Source of the DNA: Microlunatus kandeliicorticis
GTDB taxonomy: Bacteria; Actinomycetota; Actinomycetes; Propionibacteriales; Propionibacteriaceae
Assembly (NCBI RefSeq): GCF_014137855.1
Contig: NZ_JACGWT010000005.1
Span: forward strand, 62,001 to 126,000
DNA length: 64,000 bases
Direction of reading: 5' to 3'
Part shown: positions 53,528 through 62,472 of the stretch, in pieces
Layout of the letters: every line of letters starts with the position of its first letter
Position numbering within the stretch: position 1 is the first letter of the stretch
The notes under the pieces: model-generated
Database searches by the model: none
Seen by the model: the letters and a program-made list of their open reading frames with translations, nothing else
What the model was told of the DNA's origin: nothing
Made by a program: the position numbers and the translations under genes

Positions 53528-54997
53528 ATGGGTGTGACGCAGACCGACGAGAACCGGGTGGTCGGGGCGGTGGGCAAGCAGCTCCACATCGGAGGGCGCT
53601 GGTCCGACGCCGCGAACGGGGCGACCTTCGAGGTGCTCGACCCGGCGACCGGACAGCCGCTCTGCTCGGTGGCCGACGCCGGTCCCGACGACGGACGGCG
53701 CGCACTCGAGGCCGCCGTCGCCGCCCAACCCGTGATGGCCGCGATGAGCCCGCAAGAGCGCTCCGACGCGCTGATGGGCGCCTACGACCTGATGCAGCAG
53801 CGCAGCGACGACCTGGCCCTGCTGATGACGCTCGAGATGGGCAAGCCGCTGGCCGAGTCGAAGGGCGAGATCGCCTACGCCTCGTCGTTCTTCCGGCACT
53901 TCGCCGGCGAGGCGACCCGGATCCGCGGCGGGTACCAGACCGCGCCGCAGGGCGGCGCCCGGTTCCTGATCACCCAGCAGCCGGTCGGGGTGTGCCTGTT
54001 GATCACCCCCTGGAACTTCCCGGCCGCGATGGGGACCCGCAAGCTGGCCCCGGCGATCGCCGCCGGGTGCGCCAGCGTGATCAAGCCGGCCGCGCAGACT
54101 CCGCTGTCGATGCTGGCGCTGGCTGCGATCCTGGCCGAGGTGGGGCTGCCCGACGGCGCGGTCAACGTGATCACCTGCACCGACGCCAACGCGGTGATGG
54201 AGCCGCTGATCCGGTCCGGGCTGGCCCGCAAGCTGTCGTTCACCGGGTCGACCCGGATCGGCAAGGTCCTGCTCGAACAGAGCGCCGAACAGGTGCTCCG
54301 CACGTCGATGGAGCTGGGCGGCAACGCGCCGCTGATCGTCTTCGAGGACGCCGACCTGGACGAGGCGGTGGCCGGGACGACGGCGGCCAAGATGCGCAAC
54401 ACCGGGGAGGCCTGCACGGCCGCGAACCGGATCTTCGTGCAGAACTCGATCATGGACGCCTTCGCCGCCCGGCTCACCGCGGCGATGGCCGAGCTGCCGG
54501 TCGGGCGCGGCACCGACCCCGCGGTCAAGGTCGGCCCGCTGATCGACCCGGCCCAGCTCGACAAGGTCAGCACGCTGGTGCACGACGCGATCAGCAAGGG
54601 CGCCACCGCGACGACCGGCGGCCGGGCCGTCGACGGGCCCGGCTTCTTCTTCCCGCCGACCGTGCTGACCGGGATCAGCGCGGACGCCGACCTGCGCCGC
54701 GAGGAGATCTTCGGGCCGGTGGCGCCGTTGATCGGGTTCGACACCGAGGACGAGGTGGTCGCGGCGGCCAACGACACCGAGTACGGCCTGATCGGCTATC
54801 TCTTCACCAACGACCTCAGGCGCGCGCTGCGGGTCAGCGAAGCACTCGAGTACGGGATGGTCGGACTCAACCAGGGTGTGGTCAGCAACGCTGCCGCACC
54901 GTTCGGCGGGGTCAAGCAGTCCGGGCTCGGCCGCGAGGGCGGCGCGGTCGGGATCGACGAGTATCTCGAGACGAAGTACATCGGGCTGGCGCTCTGA
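53528..54997 (+). CDS. NAD(P)-dependent aldehyde dehydrogenase (succinate-semialdehyde type)
   Basis: The 489-residue enzyme oxidises an aldehyde to a carboxylate. It has catalytic Cys296 (GEACTAANR) and Glu262 (MELGGNAP), the cofactor loop FTGSTRIGK, and PWNFPAAMGTRKLAPAIAAGC. TLEMGKPLAESKGE and the ending SGLGREGGAVGIDEYLETKYIGL are typical of succinate-semialdehyde dehydrogenases. GGAG precedes ATG 53528; a TAGCGT -10 candidate lies at 53462-53467. It is flanked by two oppositely placed permease genes. Confidence 0.9.
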   Translation: MGVTQTDENRVVGAVGKQLHIGGRWSDAANGATFEVLDPATGQPLCSVADAGPDDGRRALEAAVAAQPVMAAMSPQERSDALMGAYDLMQQRSDDLALLMTLEMGKPLAESKGEIAYASSFFRHFAGEATRIRGGYQTAPQGGARFLITQQPVGVCLLITPWNFPAAMGTRKLAPAIAAGCASVIKPAAQTPLSMLALAAILAEVGLPDGAVNVITCTDANAVMEPLIRSGLARKLSFTGSTRIGKVLLEQSAEQVLRTSMELGGNAPLIVFEDADLDEAVAGTTAAKMRNTGEACTAANRIFVQNSIMDAFAARLTAAMAELPVGRGTDPAVKVGPLIDPAQLDKVSTLVHDAISKGATATTGGRAVDGPGFFFPPTVLTGISADADLRREEIFGPVAPLIGFDTEDEVVAAANDTEYGLIGYLFTNDLRRALRVSEALEYGMVGLNQGVVSNAAAPFGGVKQSGLGREGGAVGIDEYLETKYIGLAL

Positions 54998-55045
54998 GCC
55001 GGGACGGCTCGCTGCCGGGCAGGAGTTGGCGCGTCGGTCCGCCGG

Positions 55046-56377
55046 TCACACCTTCGCGGTGCCCCGCTCGCGCTCGATCTGCTCGAGGGACTTGCCCACC
55101 GTGTCGGGCATCCCGAAGAAGCCGACCACACCGCTGATGGCCAGGAAGATCGCCAGCAGCGCCGCCACCGGCTTGATCCCGCTCTCGGCCAGGGTCGGCA
55201 CGAAGAAGCTCCAGATGCCCAGGCAGAGCCGCGAGACGCCGAAGGTCAGCCCCTGCGCGGTGCCGCGCAGCATCGTCGGGAACAGCTCCTGGCTGAAGGT
55301 CTTGTAGACCGCCTCGCCCGCCAGCGCACCACCCACGCCGAACAGCACGATGTTGGCGATGATCACCGGGATCGCGAACGGGAAGATCAGATAGGCCATG
55401 AAGGCGGCGATCTGCATCAGGGCACCGATGCCCCACATCGTCCGCCGGGTGACGTAGCCGCGGTCGGCCAGCGGCATGAAGATGAACAGCCCGGCGAGGA
55501 TGCCGATCACGAAGCCGGCGCAGGACAGGCCGACGCTGGCGGCCTGGCTGCCCGCCTTGAGCGAGGTGATGATGTACGGCGTGAAGATCCCGTTGGTGCC
55601 GGCGGCGAGGTTCCAGAAAAGGTAGATCACCAACGTCCACAGCAACGCCTTGATCATCGGGCCGCTGAGCAGACCCCGCAGGTTGCTGATCGTCACCTTC
55701 GGGATCGGCGCGTTCTCGAGAGCCTGACCGGGTTCGACGCCGGCCTGCCGGGCGGCACCCGAGGCCGCCGTCCAGCGTTGCGACTCCACCATCCCCCGCC
55801 GCAGCAGATAGGTCACCAACGCGACCACGAGCAGGATCACGAAGAGGATCCGGCCGCCCAGCAGACCGAGGTTGCTCATCGCCAGCGCGGCCAGCAGCAC
55901 GATCACCGGGCCGGCGTTCCAGGCGATCTGGGAGAAGCCGAGCAGCTTGCCGCGGGCGCCGTCGGGCGCGAACTCACCGACCAGAGCCAGCGAGGTCGGG
56001 ACGTCGGCGCCGACCGCGATGCCGACGATCACCGTGCCGATCAGCAGCATCGGCGTGTTCACCGAGACCGCGATCAGCAGCACCCCGACCGCGTAGACGA
56101 TCAGGTCCCACTGGTAGATCCGCTTGCGACCGAGCAGGTCGCCGAGCCGACCGCCGATCACCGCGCCGATCGCGCAACCGATCGCGTTCGGGCCGATGGC
56201 GGTCAGCAGCCCGACCAGGTTGTTGCTGAGGCCGAGGTACTGCTTCCAGAACTCGAGGCTCGCCCCCAGCGCGACGATCGATCCGGCGTCCAGGAAGGAG
56301 GCCATCCCGGCCAGCACCGACCACCGCCACTGCTGCCCCGTCACCTGGCGCTGGTCCGTCTGCGCGGCGGTCGTCAT
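55046..56377 (-). CDS. MFS transporter (sugar porter-like)
   Basis: The 443-residue permease has twelve predicted membrane segments with GGRLGDLLGRKRIYQWD between helices 2 and 3 and IGRR-like GRGKLLGFSQIAWNAGP. Similar residues occur in the second half (PLADRGYVTRRTMWG). It belongs to the sugar/polyol or aromatic-acid porter group; the substrate is unknown. ATG at 56377 has AAAGGGGG upstream. A TTGAA-N4-TTCAA palindrome lies 38 bases upstream at 56415-56428. The gene ends 48 bases from the convergent dehydrogenase gene. Confidence 0.85.
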   Translation of the reverse strand: MTTAAQTDQRQVTGQQWRWSVLAGMASFLDAGSIVALGASLEFWKQYLGLSNNLVGLLTAIGPNAIGCAIGAVIGGRLGDLLGRKRIYQWDLIVYAVGVLLIAVSVNTPMLLIGTVIVGIAVGADVPTSLALVGEFAPDGARGKLLGFSQIAWNAGPVIVLLAALAMSNLGLLGGRILFVILLVVALVTYLLRRGMVESQRWTAASGAARQAGVEPGQALENAPIPKVTISNLRGLLSGPMIKALLWTLVIYLFWNLAAGTNGIFTPYIITSLKAGSQAASVGLSCAGFVIGILAGLFIFMPLADRGYVTRRTMWGIGALMQIAAFMAYLIFPFAIPVIIANIVLFGVGGALAGEAVYKTFSQELFPTMLRGTAQGLTFGVSRLCLGIWSFFVPTLAESGIKPVAALLAIFLAISGVVGFFGMPDTVGKSLEQIERERGTAKV

Positions 56378-56414
56378 CGCTGCCCCCTTTGGCTCGACGT
56401 GCGGCTCGGCGCGT

Positions 56415-56428
56415 TTGAATCCTTTCAA
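56415..56428 (-). promoter_or_regulatory. Palindromic operator candidate upstream of the sugar-porter gene
   Basis: TTGAA-TCCT-TTCAA is a perfect five-bp inverted repeat in an A/T-rich patch, similar to LacI- or MarR-type operators. The LacI regulator at 10.9 kb is one possible binder, which is speculative. Confidence 0.45.
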
Positions 56429-56509
56429 CGCGCGCCCGTCCGATCGTGGCCAGAACCGGTCACCTTGTCAACCGTCACGGGAGCGGGTCGGCGCGTCGCC
56501 GACTCCGGA

Positions 56510-56704
56510 TCAGCGCTCGCGGTCGGGGAGCTCCAGCGCGGCCCAGACCGCCCGCCAGATCGTCTTCGGCGGGACCCCGTCGGCCAGGGCCTGGTCGACG
56601 GTGCGGTTGCCCAGCGCGGACAGGTTGTGCTGACCGGCCCAGACCGAGGCGTACGCCGCCCCGAGATGCTGCTGCATCCGTTCCCAGAACTCGGTCTCGC
56701 GCAC
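56510..56704 (-). CDS. DUF3046 family protein
   Basis: The 64-residue protein (RETEFWERMQQHLG, then AAYASVWAGQHNLSALGNRT) matches DUF3046, a small actinobacterial family usually encoded near recA. Its function is unknown. GTG at 56704 lies eight bases after TAGGCT (56713-56718); the promoter-start segment TAGGCTGACC is identical to that of miaB. It is divergent from the GNAT gene across 66 bases. Confidence 0.88.
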   Translation of the reverse strand: MRETEFWERMQQHLGAAYASVWAGQHNLSALGNRTVDQALADGVPPKTIWRAVWAALELPDRER

Positions 56705-56770
56705 GATCGGTCAGCCTAGCGAGGCTCTCGCACCCTCCGGGTCGCGCGCGGGCCGTGGCAGGGTGCTCGG

Positions 56771-57376
56771 GTGCACGGCAACGTCCCGCCCTGGCCCGAG
56801 CAGCCACCCGCTGCCGGGTCGGTGCGGCTGCGGGCCTTCCGCGCGGCCGACGTGGCGATGGTCCGGGCCCTGGCGACCGATCCGTACGTCCCGCTGGTGA
56901 TGACGGTGCCGGCCGGCGCCGACGAGGAGGAGGCGCTGGCCTGGATCGCCCGGCAGCACCGGCGTCCGGCCGAGGGTCGCGGCTGGAGCTTCTGCGTGGC
57001 CGACCGCGACACCGACGAGGCCCTCGGGCAGGTCGGTCTGTGGACGCCGTCGGGACCGTTGGAGGCCGTCCGGACCGGACGCGCCCACCTCGGCTACGCG
57101 ATCTCCCCGACGGCCCGGGGGCGGCGCGCGGCCACCGACGCGGTCCGCGCGGTCACCGGGTTCGGCTGGAGCCTGCCGTGGCTGTTCCGGGTCGAGGCCT
57201 ACGTCGAGCCCGACAACACGGCGTCGCGGCGCACGGTGGAGGCGGCCGGGTTCGCGGCCGAGGGCCTGCTGCGGTCGCACCAGCCGATCGGCGGGACCCG
57301 CCGGGACATGCTGCTCTACGCGCTGCTGCGTCCGGCCGAGCCCTCCGGACCCCCGGAGCCGCCCGGCGGGCGGTGA
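56771..57376 (+). CDS. GNAT family N-acetyltransferase (RimJ/RimL type)
   Basis: The 201-residue protein has the GNAT fold: VRLRAFRAADVAMVRALATDPYVPLVMT at the start, HLGYAISPTARGRRAATDAVRAV as the acetyl-CoA-binding motif A, and VEPDNTASRRTVEAAGFAAEGLLR as motif B. The last two match ribosomal-protein or amino-terminal acetyltransferases. GTG at 56771 is six bases after CAGGGT (56759-56764), a leaderless-like start with C in the first -10 position. Substrate unknown. Confidence 0.87.
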   Translation: MHGNVPPWPEQPPAAGSVRLRAFRAADVAMVRALATDPYVPLVMTVPAGADEEEALAWIARQHRRPAEGRGWSFCVADRDTDEALGQVGLWTPSGPLEAVRTGRAHLGYAISPTARGRRAATDAVRAVTGFGWSLPWLFRVEAYVEPDNTASRRTVEAAGFAAEGLLRSHQPIGGTRRDMLLYALLRPAEPSGPPEPPGGR

Positions 57377-57417
57377 CCGCGGCAGAACTGTCGGTGGGGC
57401 GAGGCAAGATGGCGGAC

Positions 57418-60400
57418 ATGACCTCGACCGCCTCGCTCGCCGCGCCCCGGGCGTCGGCGGACGCGGCGGACGATCCGCTCGCCGCCTTCGCCCCGGCCAC
57501 CCGCTCCTGGTTCACCGAGGTGTTCGCCGCCCCCACCGCGGCCCAGGCCGGCGCCTGGCGGAGCATCTCGCGCGGGGACAACGCCCTGGTCATCGCGCCG
57601 ACCGGCTCGGGCAAGACGCTGGCCGCGTTCCTCTGGGCCCTCGACCAGCTGACCCGCCGGCCCCCGCCGCCGCCCAAGCAGCGCTGCCGGGTGCTCTACG
57701 TCTCGCCGCTCAAGGCGCTGGCCGTCGACGTCGAGCGCAACCTGCGGGCCCCGCTCGCCGGGATCCGGCAGACCGCCGGCCGGCTGGGGCTGCCGGCCCC
57801 CGAGGTGTCGGTCGGCGTGCGCTCGGGCGACACCCAGGCGGCCGACCGGCGCCGGCTGGTCAGCCGCCCGCCGGACATCCTGATCACCACGCCGGAGTCG
57901 CTGTTCCTGATGCTGACCTCGCAGGCCCGAGACGTGCTGCGCTGGGTCGACACGGTGATCGTCGACGAGGTGCACGCGCTGGCCGGCAGCAAGCGCGGCG
58001 CCCACCTGGCGCTGTCGCTCGAGCGGCTCGACCGGCTCCGCGCGCAGACCGCCGCCGCCGACGGCGAGCCCGAGCCGGGGCCGGCCCAGCGGATCGGGCT
58101 GTCGGCCACCGTCCGCCCCGCCGAGCGGGTGGCCGGCTTCCTCGGTGGGCGGCTGCCGGTCGAGATCGTCGCCCCACCGGCGGAGAAGGTCTGGGACCTC
58201 GAGGTGGTGGTCCCGGTCGAGGACATGTCCGCGCTCGGCGCGGCCGGCATCCCCGACGCCGGTCCGGCCACTGGCAGCAGGTCGAGCGGTGACGGGTTCG
58301 ACGACCCGCTCGCGCCGCCGACCCAGCGGCCGTCGATCTGGCCGCACGTCGAGAGCCAGATCCTCGACCTGATCAGCGCGCACCGCTCGAGCATCGTGTT
58401 CGCCAACTCGCGGCGGCTGGCCGAACGGCTGACCGCACACCTCAACGAGCTGCACGCCGAACGGATCGGCGCCGACCGCGACGCCAGCGAGGCACCGGAC
58501 CACCAGCGAGACGGGCAGGACGACGAGCCGGACGAGCACGACGGGCTGGACGGAGCGCTGCGGGTCCCCGGGCCGCCGGCCCAGATCATGGCGCAGTCCG
58601 GAGCCTCGGCGGGGCACGACGGCTCCGGACGGCACGGCACCGCCGCGGAGGTGATCGCCCGGGCCCACCACGGCTCGGTCAGCAAGGAGCAGCGCGCCCA
58701 GATCGAGGACGACCTCAAGTCGGGCCGGCTGCCGTGCGTGGTGGCGACCTCCTCGCTCGAGCTCGGCATCGACATGGGCGCGGTGGACATCGTCATCCAG
58801 GTCGAGTCGCCGCCGTCGGTGGCCAGCGGGCTGCAGCGGGTCGGACGCGCCGGGCACCAGGTCGGCGCGGTCTCGCGCGGCGTCTTCTTCCCCAACCACC
58901 GCGGCGACCTCGTCGAGTCGGCGGTGGTGGTCGAGCGGATGCGGGCGGGGGCGATCGAGGAGGTCGCCGAGCTCCGCAACCCGCTCGACGTGCTGGCCCA
59001 GCAGATCGTGGCGATCGTCTCCGAGGCCACCGAGCCGCGGGCGGGCACCGCGGCCGACGAACAGGCCGAGATCTCGGCCGACGAGGTCTACGCGCTGGTC
59101 CGGCGGGCGTCCAACTTCGCCACCCTGCCGCGGAGCGCCTACGACGCGGTGCTCGACATGCTCAGCGGCCGGTATCCCTCCGAGGACTTCGCCGAGCTGC
59201 GGCCGCGGCTGGTCTGGCACCGCGAGACCGGGACGCTCACCGGGCGCCGCGGCGCGCAGCGGCTGGCGGTCACCTCGGGCGGCACGATTCCCGACCGCGG
59301 GCTGTTCGGGGTGTTCCTGGTCGACGGTCTCGGCGACACCCCCGGCGGTCGGTCCGGCGGCGGACGTCGGGTCGGCGAGCTCGACGAGGAGATGGTCTAC
59401 GAGTCGCGGGTCGGCGACGTCTTCACCCTCGGCACCACCAGCTGGCGGATCGAGCAGATCACCCACGACCAGGTGCGGGTCTCCCCCGCCCCCGGCGTGC
59501 CCGGCCGGTTGCCGTTCTGGAAGGGCGACGCCCCGCCGCGCCCCGCCGAGCTGGGCCTGGCCTTCGGCGGTTTCGTCCGCGAGCTCGCCGCGCTGCCCGA
59601 GCCGCAGGCACGCGAACGGCTGGCCGCGAGCGGGCTCGACGACTGGGCGCAGGGCAACCTGATCGGCTACCTGTCCGAGCAGCAGCAGGCGACCCGGATG
59701 CTCCCCACCGACCAGGTGGTGGTGTTCGAGCGGTTCCGCGACGAGCTCGGCGACTGGAGGGTCTGCGTCCACTCCCCGCTCGGCCAGGGCGTGCTGGCGC
59801 CGTGGGCCCTGGTGATCGAGCACGCGGCCCGCGAGCGGTACGGCACCGAGGTGCAGGCCACCGCGACCAACGACGGGATCGTGCTGCGGATCCCCGACAC
59901 CGAGTCCGAGCCGCCCGGCGCCGACCTGATCACCGGCGACGTCGAGCAGCTCGAGCAGATCGTCACCGACGAGGTGGGCGGGTCGGCGTTGTTCGCCTCA
60001 CGGTTCCGCGAGTGCGCGGCCCGGGCGTTGCTGCTCCCCCGGCGTGACCCGCGATCGCGCTCGCCACTGTGGCAGCAGCGGATGCGGTCGGCCCAGCTGC
60101 TCAGCGCGGCCGCCCGGTTCCCCGAGTTCCCGATCGTGCTCGAGACCATGCGCGAGTGCCTGACCGACGTCTTCGACCTGCAGGCACTCATCGGTCTGCA
60201 GCAGGCGATCGCGGCCAAGACCGTGCGGGTGGTGGAGGTCGAGACCAGCGAGCCGTCACCGTTCGCGAAGTCGCTGCTGTTCGGCTACGTCGGCGCCTTC
60301 GTCTACGAGGGCGACGTCCCGCTGGCCGAGAAGAAGGCGGCGGCGCTGTCGCTCGACGCCGGGCTGCTGGCCGAGCTGCTCGGCAAGGACGGGCTCAAGC

Positions 60401-62310
60401 AGCTGCTCGACCCCGAGGTCATCGCGTCCACCAAGGCCGACCTGCAGGGGCTGAGCGCCGAACGACAGGCCGGCACGGTCGAGCAGCTGTTCGACCTGAT
60501 CCGCACCACCGGCCCGTTCGACGCGGCCGAGATCTCCGCCCGCTGCGCCCCGGACCTGGACGCCGGCCGGGCGCTCCGCGAGCTGGTCGACGCCCGCCGG
60601 GTGGTCCCGGTCCGGATCGCCGGGGACGACCGGTTCGCGGTGATCGAGGACGTGCCGAAACTGCGCGACGGGCTGGGCATCCCGGTCCCGCCGGGGGTCG
60701 CGGCCGCCTTCACCGAGACGGCCGAGCACCCGATCGCCGACCTGGTGCTCCGCTGGGCGCGGACGCACGGACCGTTCGAGCTGCGGACGGTCGCCCGCCG
60801 CTACGGCCTCGGCCAGGCGGTGGTCGACGACGCGCTCGAGCTGCTGGTCCGCCAGGGTGCGGTGGTCACCGGGTCCTTCACCGACGACCTGTCCGGGGAG
60901 GGCGACCGCACCCGGACCGACGGCGAGCTGCGGCAGTACTGCCACCAGAAGGTGCTCGCGCTGATCAAGCGCCGGACGCTGGCCCGGCTGCGCAAGAGCG
61001 TCGAGCCGGTCGAGCAGACCGCCTTCGCGCGGTTCCTGCCGGAGTGGCAGGGCGTCGGCTCGAACGCCCGCGGCACCGACGCCGTGCTCGGCGCGCTCGA
61101 GCTGCTCGCGGGTTACCCGCTGCCGGCCAGCGCCGTCGAGTCGGTGGTGCTGCCGGCCCGGGTGTCCAACTACCAGCCGGCGATGCTCGACGAGCTGACC
61201 ACCTCGGGTGAGGTGACCTGGGTCGGCGACGGGCCGATCGGGGAGAACGACGGCTGGGTCCGCTTCTACCTGACCGGCATGGACCTGCCGCCGCCCCCGG
61301 TCGACCCGACCGGCGCGCTGGCGTCGGAGCTGCTCGGGTCGTTCGAGCCGGGCGGCGGGTTCTTCTTCGAGACACTGGTCCCCGCCGGGGTCGGGCTGAG
61401 CCGCCGCGAGGACTACGTGGCGGCACTGTGGGACCTGGTCTGGTCCGGGCACCTCACCGGTGACACCTTCGGTCCGGTCCGGGCGCGCACCGCCTCGGGA
61501 ACGATCCGACGCCCCCGGCAGAACGCCGCCCGGGCCCGTGGCGGGGCCGGGGCCGGACTGCGCCGGGCTCACCTGCAACGGCCGGGAGCAGGGCGCCGCC
61601 CGGGTGGCTTGCGGATGAGCTCGCCCGAGACGGCCGGCCGCTGGTCGCGGGTGATCACCGGCGAGCGCGGCGAGGCGGCGGACAAGGAGCGGTTCGCGGG
61701 CGAGCTCTTCGGCCAGCTCGACCGGTACGGCGTCCTGACCCGCGGCAGCGTCCTGGCCGAGCGCGGCGAAGGCGGCTTCGGTGCGGCCTACCGGGCCCTG
61801 AGCACGCTCGAGGAGTCCGGCCAGTGCCGGCGCGGCTACTTCGTCGAGGGATTGGGGGCGGCCCAGTTCGCGGTCACCGGGGCGATCGACCGGCTTCGCG
61901 AGCACAGCCGCGACCGCGAACCCGACCAGCGGTCCGCTCAGCTGCTGGCGGCCTGCGACCCGGCCAACGCCTACGGTGCTGCGCTCCCCTGGCCGGAGCG
62001 GGAGGGTCACCGCCCCGGTCGCAAGGCCGGTGCGGTGGTGGTGCTCGTCGACGGCGAGCTGGTGCTCTACGTCGAGCGCGGCGGCAAGACGCTGCTCTGC
62101 TTCCGCGGCGACTCCCCGGAGGACCGCGAGGTCGTCGGGCTGGCCACCCGGACGCTGGCCGAGGCGGTGAGCGCCGGACGGCTGGGGCGGATCACCGTCG
62201 AGAAGGCCGACGGCGACCACGTCTTCCACTCCGGCGTGCTCAAGGACGCCCTGCTCGAGGCCGGCTTCACCATGACCCCGCAGGGACTCCGGCTCCGTCC
62301 CGCCCGCTGA
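57418..62310 (+). CDS. lhr: Large ATP-dependent helicase Lhr
   Basis: The 1630-residue superfamily 2 helicase is induced by DNA damage in mycobacteria, where it unwinds RNA:DNA hybrids 3'-5'. Walker A APTGSGKT is at about residues 60-67 and DEVH at 183-186. The second RecA domain has VATSSLELGIDMGAVD and QRVGRAGHQVG. A winged-helix/Lhr beta-barrel region and a long C-terminal domain follow. A Asp/His/Gly-rich insertion (about residues 350-405) interrupts the second RecA domain. ATG at 57418 is preferred over ATG 57409 because CAAGAT lies seven bases upstream. The C-terminal 100 residues form a separate globular part. Confidence 0.93.
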   Translation: MTSTASLAAPRASADAADDPLAAFAPATRSWFTEVFAAPTAAQAGAWRSISRGDNALVIAPTGSGKTLAAFLWALDQLTRRPPPPPKQRCRVLYVSPLKALAVDVERNLRAPLAGIRQTAGRLGLPAPEVSVGVRSGDTQAADRRRLVSRPPDILITTPESLFLMLTSQARDVLRWVDTVIVDEVHALAGSKRGAHLALSLERLDRLRAQTAAADGEPEPGPAQRIGLSATVRPAERVAGFLGGRLPVEIVAPPAEKVWDLEVVVPVEDMSALGAAGIPDAGPATGSRSSGDGFDDPLAPPTQRPSIWPHVESQILDLISAHRSSIVFANSRRLAERLTAHLNELHAERIGADRDASEAPDHQRDGQDDEPDEHDGLDGALRVPGPPAQIMAQSGASAGHDGSGRHGTAAEVIARAHHGSVSKEQRAQIEDDLKSGRLPCVVATSSLELGIDMGAVDIVIQVESPPSVASGLQRVGRAGHQVGAVSRGVFFPNHRGDLVESAVVVERMRAGAIEEVAELRNPLDVLAQQIVAIVSEATEPRAGTAADEQAEISADEVYALVRRASNFATLPRSAYDAVLDMLSGRYPSEDFAELRPRLVWHRETGTLTGRRGAQRLAVTSGGTIPDRGLFGVFLVDGLGDTPGGRSGGGRRVGELDEEMVYESRVGDVFTLGTTSWRIEQITHDQVRVSPAPGVPGRLPFWKGDAPPRPAELGLAFGGFVRELAALPEPQARERLAASGLDDWAQGNLIGYLSEQQQATRMLPTDQVVVFERFRDELGDWRVCVHSPLGQGVLAPWALVIEHAARERYGTEVQATATNDGIVLRIPDTESEPPGADLITGDVEQLEQIVTDEVGGSALFASRFRECAARALLLPRRDPRSRSPLWQQRMRSAQLLSAAARFPEFPIVLETMRECLTDVFDLQALIGLQQAIAAKTVRVVEVETSEPSPFAKSLLFGYVGAFVYEGDVPLAEKKAAALSLDAGLLAELLGKDGLKQLLDPEVIASTKADLQGLSAERQAGTVEQLFDLIRTTGPFDAAEISARCAPDLDAGRALRELVDARRVVPVRIAGDDRFAVIEDVPKLRDGLGIPVPPGVAAAFTETAEHPIADLVLRWARTHGPFELRTVARRYGLGQAVVDDALELLVRQGAVVTGSFTDDLSGEGDRTRTDGELRQYCHQKVLALIKRRTLARLRKSVEPVEQTAFARFLPEWQGVGSNARGTDAVLGALELLAGYPLPASAVESVVLPARVSNYQPAMLDELTTSGEVTWVGDGPIGENDGWVRFYLTGMDLPPPPVDPTGALASELLGSFEPGGGFFFETLVPAGVGLSRREDYVAALWDLVWSGHLTGDTFGPVRARTASGTIRRPRQNAARARGGAGAGLRRAHLQRPGAGRRPGGLRMSSPETAGRWSRVITGERGEAADKERFAGELFGQLDRYGVLTRGSVLAERGEGGFGAAYRALSTLEESGQCRRGYFVEGLGAAQFAVTGAIDRLREHSRDREPDQRSAQLLAACDPANAYGAALPWPEREGHRPGRKAGAVVVLVDGELVLYVERGGKTLLCFRGDSPEDREVVGLATRTLAEAVSAGRLGRITVEKADGDHVFHSGVLKDALLEAGFTMTPQGLRLRPAR

Positions 62311-62317
62311 CCGCCGG

Positions 62318-62372
62318 ACGACCCCCGGACGACCCCCGGACGCCCGCCGGACGCCCGCCGGACGCCCGCCGG
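62318..62372. repeat. Five tandem 11-bp units between lhr and the GH3 gene
   Basis: Two copies of ACGACCCCCGG (62318, 62329) are followed by three of ACGCCCGCCGG (62340, 62351, 62362), and then a degenerating Cys/Gly-codon-like GC tract. No promoter was recognised with confidence between here and the GH3 start. Confidence 0.85.
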
Positions 62373-62472
62373 GCGACGGTCGGGCGCCCGCCGCCCGGGC
62401 GCCCGCAGCCACCCAGCCGGACGTGGCAGCATGACCGCCGGTGAAGGATCCTCGACGAAGGAGTTGGCGATC

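Noticed and set aside
56446-57417. N-terminal extension of lhr through the open upstream frame
   Set aside because: The upstream part is antisense to DUF3046 and out of frame with the GNAT gene. Both are clear genes, and a leaderless signal sits at 57418.
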